Position numbers and translations under genes: made by a program. A DNA stretch of 64,000 bases from positions 1 through 64,000 of the forward strand of contig CAJNOI010000162.1 in NCBI GenBank assembly GCA_905250115.1, written 5' to 3'. Origin of the DNA: Adineta steineri. Taxonomy: Eukaryota > Rotifera > Eurotatoria > Adinetida > Adinetidae. The notes under the pieces are model-generated. The model had not been told where the DNA came from, did not search any database, and saw only the letters and a program-made list of their open reading frames with translations. Shown in pieces: positions 43,892-55,494 of this stretch (the first letter of the stretch is position 1; every line of letters begins with the position of its first letter).

Positions 43892-45052
43892 TTAATGCGG
43901 TTCATCACTGACATCAATTGAACGATCAATAGCACCAACCAATGCTTTCACAACATATTCGCCTTGCGAGAAAGGATAGTCAGCTCCACTGTGTTTAAGA
44001 ACCCTTTTCCTTTCTGTCTCATAATCATTGGTAACATCGACATTTGGCATTATTCGATCCCACTTTTTCATGCGCTTGACACAACTAGGATCATCAGTAC
44101 ATAGTAAAAAGGAAATATGTGTGGTTTTGACATTTCGCTCTTCTTGCATGAGACGTTCAAGTTCTTCTGGATTCTCTTTTTCATGTTCATCGGTGGGCAG
44201 TCCATCAGTGGCGACGAAAACTAATAACTTTTTATCACGTCCACGACGTGCTAGTTCTGATTGGAAGATTTTTTTCAAAACAGGCACCATAGGTGTCAAG
44301 CCACTTGGAGGTTCACTAAATGCTTGTTCAACAGTTCTCGGTTCTCTTACTCCAAGTAATTTTTCCCTGTTGAGAAAGTAAATATCAACACCGTTCGAAT
44401 CGTATCTAACACCAATATCAAGTACAATTTTAACGAAATCGCGTAGTTCGTCCCACCGAGTGCGCTCAGTATCATCAACTTCTGTTTTCATTGAACCAGA
44501 ATCATCGCACACAATCACGATTTCATAATCTCGAAGTCCTCGAAGATGATTCGCCGTTTCCGGTAATATTTTATATTTACGAGAAATTTCGCAAATGATA
44601 GCGTCGTCTATAAAATTATAGATCAATATCAAATTTATAAACATATCATATAAAGAATATCATTTAACAGGAAACTATTAGGTTTATAGAGATAAGAATG
44701 ATCAAATGATTAACTACTAGTTATTCGAATAATACGCAATTTTATTTCTCATTCTAACTACATGCACTATCGTTCTTAGGGAGTTATTTTACTTGAGAAA
44801 TGCACATACCGCTACTTATTTGTCGTTGTAGTGATATGTCGCCAGATTGATTGAGTTCATTTATTTCGCTTGCTGACATACCCGTGCCTACAATGAAAAA
44901 ACCACACAAAACAAAGAAAACATGCCGACAAAAAAGCCATCTTCACATTTACCGGTGCTATTCAAAGTTTGCTCAATTGTGTCATTATTAGTCGAATTAG
45001 AAGGGTTTGTATTCCTATTAGTATTTAAATGTTGTTGTCTGTTCGATGGCAT
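43892..45052 (-). CDS. von Willebrand factor A-domain protein
   Basis: Three exons (minus) 44953-45052, 44810-44887 and 43892-44607 join in phase to 297 residues. The N-terminal 60 residues are Asn/Gln/Ser-rich and disordered. The vWA domain follows with EIVIVCDDSGSM, an intact MIDAS DxSxS (Asp94, Ser96, Ser98), a Thr in SGLTPM and Asp in FVATDGLPTD, so it should bind a divalent metal. There is no signal peptide or membrane span, so an intracellular scaffold or chaperone-type role is more likely than a matrix role. The sequence is closer to stand-alone vWA proteins of protists and bacteria than to integrins. Hairpins lie 22 bp beyond its 3' end and about 76 bp upstream of its start. Confidence 0.8.
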
Positions 45053-45127
45053 TTCGCTATTTTATTCTATGAATAAATACAAAACTACATATATTTAATG
45101 TAATGTAATGTAATACTTCTTAGTGAT

Positions 45128-45162
45128 TGAGAGAGGTGGGTGAGTGTACTGGATATGAGTGT
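45128..45162 (+). repeat. Telomere-like G-rich half element
   Basis: TGAGAGAGGTGGGTGAGTG and GGATATGAGTGTC; no clear C-rich partner. Confidence 0.45.
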
Positions 45163-45539
45163 CTATGGTAGGCCAAAATTTATTGTTGGAAGTAGTGTTT
45201 TTCAATATGTTTTGATAATCACAATTTCATCATCAAATTGTTATAATGTGAAAATTTAGTTGAAAATTTCCAAGGTTTTCGATTAGATAAAAGTAGAAAG
45301 GAAGAACAGAACGAAAATGAAAAGAAGTGAAGTTATAATCGAGATCTTTACAAGGGTCTACTGCACCATAAAAAAAAAGAAAGAAAAAGCAATCTTCTAT
45401 AAAAAAAAAAAACTTGATAAATTCACTGAAGAGCTATGCAAATATATAGTTGGAAGAAAAAAAAATGTTCTGCCTTGCTTGGCGGTGACAAGTTATCTTT
45501 GCTTTACCAGATAACAGGTAGCTGATATAATGAATATAA

Positions 45540-45599
45540 CAAGGGTGTGAATCTGAGTCTGGATATGCGAGAAGTACAATGCCCATACCCACACCCTTC
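45540..45599. repeat. Telomere-like hairpin element
   Basis: CAAGGGTGTGAATCTGAG, loop, then GCCCATACCCACACCCTTC; about 195 bp from the 3' end of the MFS gene. Confidence 0.75.
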
Positions 45600-45794
45600 A
45601 TAATCATAAACTGCTCGATGATTTTTGCATCATCCTGTATACTCTAGGATAATATATGTATATTAATCTATTATAGATTCCCTCTGAAAAATATCATTAG
45701 AAACGTAATTCAAAAAAGAACATCGATTTTTCAGTTGAATAATATTAGAAGACAAGATATGTATTTATTTAATTATGAAATAATTAATTAAAAA

Positions 45795-47345
45795 TTATAA
45801 ATTAAAAATATTTTTTTCTTTTATTTCAATGTTCGTTTTTTGATTGTGTGTATTTACATCAATCGTTACGTGTTGATTTATTTGTTGAGTTTGTGAAGCA
45901 AATTTCGATTTTTTTCGTATATTTTGACCATATTTATAAAAAATAAATGGAAATGGTAAACAAATCAATGTTAGAAATGCTGGTATAGATGTAGCCCAAT
46001 GAATTCCTAATTTCTCATACATTTGATTTGTAAATAAAAGAAAAACTGATCCAAAAATATATCGTATTATCATATTAGCTGCAAATGCTGAAGCTGTATA
46101 TATTGTATAGGTATCAATTAAATAATTAAAAACACCAACAAAAATAGAAGTCATACCAAAACCAAAAGGTATACTTGCAATAACTGAAACAATCCAATGA
46201 ATAGATGGAGAATTAGTCCAAGCGAACCAAAATAATCCAATAGGTAAACAAATAGAACCAACTATAGCGGGTGGAAGACGAGTTTCAGGTAAAGGACATT
46301 GAGGATTATATTTATTTGTTGTATAATTATATCTAATATTATCTAATATTGTATAAATAGTTGCAAGAATAATTCCAATTAAAACTCCAATAAAAGGTAA
46401 TTCACCAAGTCCTTCACTCCAATTTCGTTTATCTTGATAAACAATTGGAAAAGCATCAAGAAACATATGAAGAATTCCAAAAATAATTGCCGTATAAATT
46501 GAAAGAAGAAAAACAATTGGTTCACGAAATAAAAGAATCCATGGACGTGAAAGAGAATTTTTAAAAAGTTTAACAAATTTTATTTCACTTTTTTCTTCGA
46601 ATTTTGAACAATAAATTTTTCCTGTTACATTTCTTAATTTTTTTGCTCTTTTACGTAAAATAATTGGACTATATGTTTCGGATAAAAATAAACAAATAAT
46701 TATCCATATTATTCCACTAGAAATAGTCATTATTCCTTCAACCCAACGCCATCCAATTGTTTCACCTACAAATCCTCCAACAATTGGTCCAATTATAATA
46801 CCTAAAAATGTTGATCCAACAAATATTGATAAAGGAATACCACGTTCAGATCCTTCAAATAAATCAGCAATAACACCTCCAGAATTTGCCATTGATGAAG
46901 CAGCAAATGATCCGGCAAAGAATCAAAGTATAATTAATGTCCAAATATTTTGTGATGCTATTGTACCACCAATAAATGCAACTAATCCACCATAAGTTAT
47001 TATGAAGAGTAATCGTCGACCAAAAATTTCGGAAAATGGTGCCCAAAATAAAGGTGTTATTGCAAAACTAAGAGTAAATAATGATAGACCAAGTACAATT
47101 AATTCATCACTGCTTATAATCAATGTTATAAACCATTTATATAAATTCATCCATTTCTTAGGATTTTCGGGATCATAATTAAGCCAATCAATTATAAATG
47201 GACTATTTTCATTTCCATCACCTTTATATTTTTCTTGTAAAAGTGTTTTAATTCCTAATTGTTTAACTTTCCATGGAAACCATGATACAATTATATCATT
47301 TTCGAATTCATTATTAGATCCATTTTTTAATAAATCATTTAACAT
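45795..47345 (-). pseudogene. Fungal-type MFS drug/polyamine exporter with TGA and internal deletion
   Basis: From ATG at 47345 the frame reads a DHA1-type transporter: DWLNYDPENPKKW, LGLSLFTLSFAITPLFWAPFSEIFGRR (MFS motif A), a TGA at 46923-46925, then FFAGSF in the same frame, MANSGGVIADLFEGSERG, IGPIVGGFVGETIGWRW and the six C-terminal membrane spans to a normal stop. Arg is usual at the TGA (LRFFAG in relatives). A second defect is between LYKWFITLIIS and DELIVLGL, where the family has about 30 more residues covering the end of TM1 and the first extracellular loop; these are missing in frame. The wording matches fungal multidrug/polyamine antiporters, so fungal origin by transfer is likely. 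Two independent defects make function improbable. Confidence 0.8.
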
Positions 47346-47973
47346 ATTCAAATTTAATAAATAAAATAAATAAAATAAATAATAATTGATGATGAATACT
47401 TATCTTATTTCTGTGTAAAATAACATAAATATCTGTATTCTTATATACTCTCATAAATATCTTCAGAAGAAAAGGTCGTGCGTTGGCGTATGTACATACA
47501 TGTACAAAACTATCACCTGGATTTTCTTTTATTAATCAATCATAAATTTCAATTCTTTGTTTTTATCAAATATTTATGTACGATTGTTCAACTGAATTGA
47601 ATAAAGGGAAAAAAAACATCAATTAACATTCATTTTTCATGTATTTCAATCTCTTCTTTGATCGTTACTTTTTTTTTACAGTAAAAAATCTGTAGTTTCA
47701 TTTTTATTTAAATTTTTACGAAAATTTGAAAATAAAAACTAAATTAATTGTTAACAGAATAATCGTTATGAATTAATCTTATTTTATAAGTTTTTTGAGA
47801 AAAAAACAACTAAGGATACTTATGATGACTAGAAAAAAAGCTGAGTCATTTTGCCTAATTGAAGGTTGATGAAGCATAACTGTACTTGATTTATTCATTC
47901 TTTTTCGCTTATACTTGTTATTACTCGATAAATATCCTTCGAAAAAAAAAACGTGATATATTAAATAAAACAA
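47346..47973. other. Intergenic, divergent 5' ends, with an AAATA repeat run
   Basis: Short AAATAAAT-type repeats at about 47354-47382; otherwise AT-rich without features. Confidence 0.5.
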
Positions 47974-49837
47974 ATGGATAATGAAAATAAAATAATAATT
48001 CTAACATCAAATAAAGATTTAATTAATCAATTATCGGCAAATAAAATTCGAGATACACATACAATTAATTTCAATTATCTTAATAATTTATCTCAACTTG
48101 TTTGTATTTATTTTTAAATAAAAAACAAAATTTATGTTTTTATTTTTTTAATAGAATTCAAAAATTGATAAATTATATGAAAAACTTATTAATTCATCAA
48201 TTAAAAATTCAGATAAATTCAATGATCGTATTTGTGTTATTTGTGGTAATGTTGCTATTGGATATAATTATGATGTACTTTCTTGTGCTTCATGTAGAAT
48301 ATTTTTTTATCGAAATCAAAATCAAAGAGTAATGAAATTTTTATTTATTAATCTTAAATTAATTGAAAGTTAGTTTTTTTTAGAACAAATTAAAATGTTT
48401 ATTACGTCAAGGTCAATGTTCAATAGATTATAAACATGATCAAAAATGTCCACGATGTCGATTGGATCGTTGTTTTCAAGTGGGAATGAGAAAAGATCTT
48501 AGAATTAATCATCAACAAAAACGACATATTTCATCAAAATCTGTTTCACAACCAATTCATACAACTGATAATGTAAGAATGTCTTATACTTTACTTCTAC
48601 ACAATGGGTACATGCAAATTTGGCATCTTTAGCATTTTCCGTTGAAATTAGTTGATTTCGTACTGTCAAAGTAATTGTAACATCTAAACACAAAACTTTA
48701 CTAAAAAAATGCTCAAAACGTACTGAGGATGGTCATGGTTCCAAATCTGCGCTTTATTCTTGACTCTACAACTGGGTTCATTAGAACAAATACACATATA
48801 TATCATATACTTTACTTTTGGCATCAATCCTGATGAACGAAAGCTCGTATAAATCGTAGTTAGATCGTTGAGTAAATCAGTTCATCTTTTGAATTTTGTA
48901 TCGTGAAAAGAAAAGTTATTTGAATAATAAAGACAGCAGTTAGAGATGTCCGGGGTTTCATTCCTTAAATAACTCGAAATCCGACTGAAAGGTCATTTTT
49001 GTGCATTATTTATTATTGAATTTATTATTTAAATAGTTAATGATGGATATTGTTAAAGAAGATGATGTTATTTTGATTTGTGATAATAAAAATGAATTGT
49101 TATCTGTTGAAGATTTATTAATAATTGAAAATATTCGTTCATCATTTGTATTAATATTTCAAGATCATAATATTCAATGTTCATGTGTTGATATATCAAA
49201 TCGTATATGTGCTCTTGTATCTTGGTCACAATTTGCAAGTCGAAATATATTAGATTCTATTAAGTTTTTTCGTGAAATAAATCAATTTGAGCAATTAAAT
49301 ATTGATGATCGATTTATTTTAATAAAATATAATATTTTTTTACTTTTTTTAATATTAAAATGTTTTTATTTTAAACGATCAAATGATTGTTGTTCATATG
49401 ATAATAATCAATTTGCAGAAAAACATCGACAATTCTTTATATTATGTGGAGATTCATATGGTATACGTGATATGTTTGTTAATTTAATTCATTCACTTGT
49501 TAAAATAACTGAACAAGATCCAATATTTTTATCATTTTTATTAATAATTCTTTTATTTAGTCAAGGTTTATCAATGAATGAAAATGAACCAAGTTTAAAA
49601 GATTCATTAATTGTTAATCAATTTCAATCTTATTATATTGAATTACTTTGGAAATATTTAATTAATAAACAAGGTGAAATTAAAACTTGGAAATGTTTTA
49701 CTCATTTAATTACAATTATTATTCGAATTCAATCAGTTGGAAAAATAATTCGAGAATTTTTTCGTATACAATCAATTACATCAGACGTTATGGATCAAAT
49801 TGAACCACTTATGCATACTCTTTTACTTATTCAATAA
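47974..49837 (+). CDS. Nuclear hormone receptor with divergent DNA-binding domain
   Basis: Exons 47974-48099, 48155-48328, 48384-48572 and 49037-49837 join in phase to 429 residues. The two-zinc DNA-binding domain has Cys69, 72, 86 and 89 in CVICG...LSCASC and Cys105, 112, 122 and 125 in KCLLRQGQC...KCPRCRLDRCFQVGM, with six instead of five residues between the first two cysteines of the second finger. The P-box reads CASCRIFF rather than CEGCKGFF, so target choice should differ from known receptors. The last exon is a helical ligand-binding domain (265 residues) with the VSWSQFASRN region and an HRQFF-containing middle. Ligand unknown. The third intron is 464 bases, far longer than the other two (55 each). 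Confidence 0.8.
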
Positions 49838-50810
49838 TTAATAATAAAAATTTTAAAATCAAACATTCTTTTTTTCATCATATTATCAAAAACATTTTTC
49901 TTTGTTAAATATTTTCTCTTATATCAAATTAATAAAATACATTTACTCAAATAATTAAAATTATTGAAATCAACACATTTGGACATTGTTGACCAACCCC
50001 ATTGAATTATATATCAATTGAAAGAACTCAGGTTCACCAAACCGATAGTCGAATTGTATTGGATTTTTATAAAATCGATGAAATCCTATAGGAATTGAGG
50101 TAACAGAATAGCTTCAAAGTCCGTAGTATTGGATGTTATCGGATCCTATTATAGGAATTTCCATGAAATCCCACACGAGTTGTGGCCGATCCACAATAAT
50201 GTCCCCAGACACTAATTAGTAACCAATTAATAAAATAGAATTTTACGGTCGAATTTCTATGTAGATTTGTTGTCCGGAATCTGATTGTATCCGGTATTGG
50301 ATTTATTAACCTGAGAACACGCTAGAATTTATATTTTGATACTATTTTCACTGAAATTTTTATCGAATTTTTGAAGCAAAAAACTATTAACAAAGTAAAT
50401 TATTTTATGATTGTTGATTCAATAATTAACCGTATTATAGTCTACTTACTTTCAGAATGAATTAATAAGAAAAATATGCTTTTTTCATAGTATTGATGAT
50501 TTTTGATTGCTAATGAGCCTTTTTAATAGAGCACAGTAGAATCTATAACAAAACTAATGTCACATTTAAAATCAAGGTCGAAAACGGACTCGTCAGTGAG
50601 AGCGAGAGCACGGTTCAAAAGGAAACAAATATCTACATTTTCAAGAGAACGAGAATTTTTTCATCAAGATATTTATATTATTTAAGAGTAATGTTACTCA
50701 AGAATGAAATCGAACAATGATAATATTGTATAAGAATGATAACGTAGAAAAACAATAAATAGTAAAAGAATTGTGGCTATCGTCACACATGCTTCCTGTC
50801 ATAGTTTAGT
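49838..50810. other. Intergenic with a possible repeat remnant
   Basis: About 49980-50300 is less AT-rich and holds two similar palindromic blocks, ATCCTATAGGAATT near 50090 and ATCCTATTATAGGAATTT near 50145, perhaps part of an old element. No gene. Confidence 0.4.
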
Positions 50811-51731
50811 TTAAAATCTTTGAAATGTCACATCAGATACTGATGAAGAAATTGTATCGGCTTTATTGGAAAATATGTTACCATGCTTAAGTTTTGTGCT
50901 CTCATAGGTAAGAAATAGCAAAAGACCCGATATATCTATGAGAAATACTACGCTCAAAATAGCCATCGTTATTCCCGTGCGACTAATATTCATTGCACCT
51001 AGTATTATAAGAGCCACAGGGGGACTTAATGTAATCAGAGTCACCAAGAAAAATTTTAAACATAACTTGAGTAAATGCCACTTTCGTAATGAAAAATCAA
51101 TAATCTTCGTTTCATTCATCTCTCTACCAGTATGACTCGACTTCTTTCGCTGTAACACATGAAGTAAAAAACGTAAAAATATATTCACGAACCATCCAAA
51201 TACTTGAAGTAATCCGCCACATAGACCAGTTTGATTTAGTATATCTACAGTTCCTATGTTTTGTTTTATCCAACGATAACAAACGAGACTTCCTAGTGAC
51301 GTATCAATTCTTGTATCAGATGAATTACAAAAAAAATATGTATTATTAATAGTTGTATAACAGTCCATTTCATCATCCGATGGACATTTACTATTCGGCG
51401 CCACATAATGACTAATTAAAATAAGTTCAGAAATGAAAAGAACAAATGTTGCTGTTAAGACAGCTGTTGCCATAATAAGTAAGGCCAGAGCAGGTAGAAA
51501 ACCAAACGTAGTTGCTGGCAAATCAATTTGTACACCATAAATATCAAGAAATTCTCTGCTGTTAGATAGAGTTGCTTCATAGTGTTTAATTGAAAACAAT
51601 ACTTCAATCATACGATAAAATGTTCTAGAACGCCAGCGTACAAGAAAGAATAAAATAGCAAAGATTACAACAGCCACACCAAAAGATATACTAAAGCCAG
51701 CAATAATATATTCTTGATGGCTCCAAGTCAT
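50811..51731 (-). CDS. Unidentified multi-span membrane protein
   Basis: 306 residues, single exon, with five predicted membrane spans: about 9-31, 75-105, 178-200, 222-247 and 254-276. The loop between the second and third spans has six cysteines (KCPSDDEMDCYTT, FFCNSS, SLVCYRW, GLCGG) and four N-glycosylation sites, consistent with an extracellular disulfide-bonded loop. A basic segment RKKSSHTGRE follows the third span, on the inside. The C-terminus is Ser-rich and cytoplasmic. I do not recognise the family; the layout is tetraspan-like without the tetraspanin CCG motif. The frame is clean and begins MTWSHQEYI at a single clear ATG. Confidence 0.6.
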   Translation of the reverse strand: MTWSHQEYIIAGFSISFGVAVVIFAILFFLVRWRSRTFYRMIEVLFSIKHYEATLSNSREFLDIYGVQIDLPATTFGFLPALALLIMATAVLTATFVLFISELILISHYVAPNSKCPSDDEMDCYTTINNTYFFCNSSDTRIDTSLGSLVCYRWIKQNIGTVDILNQTGLCGGLLQVFGWFVNIFLRFLLHVLQRKKSSHTGREMNETKIIDFSLRKWHLLKLCLKFFLVTLITLSPPVALIILGAMNISRTGITMAILSVVFLIDISGLLLFLTYESTKLKHGNIFSNKADTISSSVSDVTFQRF

Positions 51732-53537
51732 TCTGTATAGTTATAAATTCACGTATAAAATAATTATGTTAGTAACAGAAAAGGTCAAATCTTAAAACAA
51801 ACGACAATAAAAGTAACTTTTTTTTTCAAAAGTGAATTATTAAGAAGAGAAGATTCTATATTCTTCGGATAAATTTACTTTATGTAATTTAATCTGAATA
51901 AGCATTATATGAGAGGTCTCTTTCACTTGTAGAAAAAATAAAATGCAAATTTATAATACGCAGTTGAAAGCATATATCAAGAAGAAATTTAATCTTTTCT
52001 TTTATTATCAACATACTACTAGATCAGAAGAAACTATAACTCTATCAATCATTTATGAAAACTTTTCATCTAAATTACATCTGTATAGCTCATACTCATG
52101 AGCGAAAGCACTACTTATTTAGCTCAAACATGTGAGAAATTAGAGTTATCATTTTTTGAACTCATTTTTGTAGGTACCGTTAGTAACGTTCGTGGAACTA
52201 TTTGGATGTACTATCAATGGCATTTCAGAAACTATCTAATGCCTCATTGGTCATTTCTTAAGGATTATTTGGTTGAAAAAAATGTTCTTACATACATATT
52301 TATATCTAATAGTACAAATGGAAACATTTTTAATAGAAATAAAGGTTTAATAAACGAAGATGCAAAGTATTGAGATATTGTTTGAGTCTTTTTAGCAAAT
52401 TCTTCAATAATATATCGTCAGAATATAGGCCTAATTCGAATGCTACTAAACTAGTCTAGAAAATTGATAATTTAGATGAAAGAATTGAATAAGTCATCAA
52501 CAGAGCTAATTTCTTCTATCTGGTGACAGATTATTATCTACTAGTTCTGACTATCCTAACTAAAAAAACATCGCTACCCCGAAATCCAATACGACAAACG
52601 AAATTTTTTCATAAAACTACCTAAATGTGACTAGGATATTTGTTTTAAGTCAGAGTCAAGCTATCGTGAAACATGGCTCTTAAGACGCTTAATCAACGGT
52701 TCATAATTTATAAATAAATTCTATGCATTCAAAAAAAAACTCCGATCAACTGTACCAAAATACCATTCCCTTTAAGAAATCCTAATATTTGCATAGAAAG
52801 GTATCAACCGAGAGTGAATTACGTCTTATCTTGGTGTGGAAAGAAAAAACGTCATAATGACGTTTTAAATTGAGTTTCATATATCAATATACTGCCAACT
52901 GGTCCGCGATCGAATAAAGAATACAATGCGTGTCAAACAAAAAAATGAGAATGATCATGTTAATTATGTTTTTTTCCTAAATTTTTATCTCATAAAGGAG
53001 GACTTATTGTTACAACTCAAGTACATGTAGTAATAAAACAATAATAATAACAGTGATATGTCGTTGTTAAAAAATACGATGTGTTTCAAGGTAAATAGTG
53101 AATAAAAGATAGAAGACTGATATTATCTAAGAATAAGACAGAATTAATCGTATAACGTATCTCTGTTACGTTGTCTATACACCTTACGATAGAAAACATG
53201 CTTTTTTTCTCAACACCAACAAATTCTCGTTAAAGAAATCTCACTCACAGCCGTATATACATGGAAATTAGTAGTATTACTTTATCTTTCTTTTACTTTA
53301 TAATGAGGAATAAAGATTTTTTTCTTATCGAAACATACTTTTTTAATTTCTTAAAGCACCTACCAAAAAACTATGATATTATATAGTTACCTATAACATG
53401 GAAATGACGATGGTGACAAAAAAGAGCATGGATAAATGTATTCTGTTGTTATACAGGGTATTTGCACATGTACTTACTGCATAAAAAACAATATCTTTAT
53501 CCTTTATTTTAACTTTATTTTTGCAAATAAAGATTAC

Positions 53538-53573
53538 CTTTATCTTTATCTTTATCTTTATCTTTATCTTTAT
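53538..53573 (+). repeat. (CTTTAT)n microsatellite
   Basis: About six perfect CTTTAT units, continuing imperfectly to about 53590. Confidence 0.9.
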
Positions 53574-53860
53574 TTCTTTATCTTTCTTCTTTATGAAACA
53601 AGTAACGCTCGTTTAAAGACTCGTTCAGCTCCTTCTCATAGAAATCGCGTTACTAAACAATTACCAAGCTATTGATTCATATAGTTATACAAAAGAGAAA
53701 TCAGATTTGAATTCATCAGTGAAGTGCGAACACACAAACAAGCAGACAATGTATGTTTGCAAGACTCTTCTCTACGAGAAAGAGAATAAAAAAAGATAAA
53801 GTAACACTCCTAGTCGAAATTGACATCAAAATTCAGCTACCTTTTAAAGACAACTAGTTT

Positions 53861-53912
53861 ACTTGAATGTGTGGGTATGGTATAAAAACAATACCCACAC
53901 CTACATCCTCAA
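53861..53912. repeat. Telomere-like hairpin element
   Basis: CTTGAATGTGTGGGTATGG, short A-rich loop, then ATACCCACACCTACATCCTC. Confidence 0.75.
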
Positions 53913-54144
53913 AATATCTGTCCTACCTACTGTACACCCTCATTCTCAAAATAAAATCTGTATAAAATGAATTATTTAGTTCGTTTTTTGCTCACATGAT
54001 AAATATTATTATTCATATTTTAGTATTTTAAATACTTTCACTAATTAGATTAGAGTATAGAAGTAGCAGATGTTTATTTTGCTGAAGAAAAAAGATTCAA
54101 AAGATAATTTAATTATAAAAGTCATATTAAAGTCTTTGGATAGA

Positions 54145-55494
54145 TTATGTCGCATGAAACTTTTCATGACTGGATAATTGCTTATTGATCAATCGTTGAA
54201 ATGGTTTTTCGACGAAAATAAACCAAATGACAGATATGATGAGGCAAATTATGAGTACAAGTATTAGGCATATAACTGTTAGAATATCGATTGAGTACCG
54301 TGTAGGATCAAATATATGACTGTGAGTCATTATCAATTCCAATGCAATTCGACAATGAATTATATATACATAATAACTCAGTTTAGCAAGTGGTGTCCAT
54401 ATAGGATGCGATAGAAATGATCTAATCCATGGACTATAGTAGGGATGTGTGGATGGACAAATAGCTGAAAACAGAATAAATGCTTGCGCTATTGCAAATA
54501 TTTGTCGTAATATGGAAACCATAATTGTTAATACTACATCATTGATTGTATCTGGTTCAGTTGGTATCGTCGATATGATCATAAATAGAAAAATTAATGT
54601 TAAATACGTATACTTTTTAATCGTTCCGTAACGGATCATAGTGTTATTTTTTGCATTGATTAGATTAAATGCGAGAATAGATCCAATTATAAAACTTGAA
54701 TATCGGCCTGGTATTGACAAGTATATCAGTTCCGCGAACGATGTTATTGGACTAGGATCAATCACCTTCTCAAATCCCAGTGTGACATTATATTCATTTG
54801 TAACCCAATCAATAAACCGTTGCGGCATTCCTAATGCCAAGGCATTATTATGATATACATGCACCAATAAATTCATAGTCTTTGGATTAAAAACAAGCAT
54901 TACATAAACAATGGACAATATAACAAGTATATATAATGCTAAATAAGTTCTCTGATAATTCGATCTGGAGCTGATAACAATATGAAGAATGATGGGTAGT
55001 ATAATATGCAGTTGCATATCAAGACTGACACTCCAGAGTATAACAAAACCCCATGACCATTGATCCGTATTAATATAGTTTTGATAAAATAACCAGAAAC
55101 TTGTCCAGTTTCCTTGGGATTCACCTAATATCAACATTATTATAGTAATCAACAAGATTCCTGGCCAATAACGACAGGCACGTTTCATTATATATAAAGG
55201 ATATTCTTTCAATGAGAAAGAATCTCGATGTTGAATGAATTTCAATGTAAGAAGAAAACCAGACAGCATAAAAAATGTTTCCAATAATAATCCTTCAAGA
55301 GCTGATAATCTGTATGTATAACTATTCAAGTAAGTCATCCATTGTATATGTGGATAAGGTGGAATAAATGAATTCAATAATTGGCCGATATGTAATGAAA
55401 TAATAGCTAAACAGGAGATCGAACGCATTCCATTGATTGGAGCATATTTTTCTGATTGAAATAATGAGTAGATATCTTCTTTTACCTGCAACAT
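54145..55494 (-). CDS. Acyltransferase-3 family membrane protein (NRF-6-like)
   Basis: 449 residues with about ten membrane spans. The acyltransferase-3 domain starts at NGMRSISCLAIISLHIG, where His35 matches the conserved catalytic-region histidine. ETFFMLSGFLLTLKF (72-86) and the Arg pair in YIMKRACRYWP follow, then SLDMQLHIILPI, the SIPGRYSSFIIGSILAF block and a final VEKPFQRL. The N-terminal extracellular NRF domain of nematode nose-resistant-to-fluoxetine proteins is absent, although an upstream exon could have been missed because a splice-like TTGCAG|GTAAAA sits right at the start. Such proteins transfer acyl groups to lipids or sugars, or act in lipid and drug transport. Substrate unknown. 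Confidence 0.8.
   Translation of the reverse strand: MLQVKEDIYSLFQSEKYAPINGMRSISCLAIISLHIGQLLNSFIPPYPHIQWMTYLNSYTYRLSALEGLLLETFFMLSGFLLTLKFIQHRDSFSLKEYPLYIMKRACRYWPGILLITIIMLILGESQGNWTSFWLFYQNYINTDQWSWGFVILWSVSLDMQLHIILPIILHIVISSRSNYQRTYLALYILVILSIVYVMLVFNPKTMNLLVHVYHNNALALGMPQRFIDWVTNEYNVTLGFEKVIDPSPITSFAELIYLSIPGRYSSFIIGSILAFNLINAKNNTMIRYGTIKKYTYLTLIFLFMIISTIPTEPDTINDVVLTIMVSILRQIFAIAQAFILFSAICPSTHPYYSPWIRSFLSHPIWTPLAKLSYYVYIIHCRIALELIMTHSHIFDPTRYSIDILTVICLILVLIICLIISVIWFIFVEKPFQRLINKQLSSHEKFHAT

Larger units (their letters stand above)
45053..45794. other. Intergenic with two telomere-like elements
   Basis: A half element at 45128 and a full hairpin at 45540; A-rich runs between. No gene. 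Confidence 0.5.
51732..54144. other. Intergenic with a hexamer repeat and a hairpin
   Basis: 2.4 kb. A 91-codon frame at 52098-52373 is clean but unrecognised and lacks support. (CTTTAT)n lies at 53538-53573 and a hairpin at 53861-53912. Confidence 0.5.

Noticed and set aside
52098..52373. 91-residue plus frame
   Set aside because: Clean but short, no homology recognised, and no splice or promoter evidence.
53436..53675. 79-residue open frame
   Set aside because: It runs across a (CTTTAT)n microsatellite, giving a repetitive Leu-Tyr peptide; no coding support.
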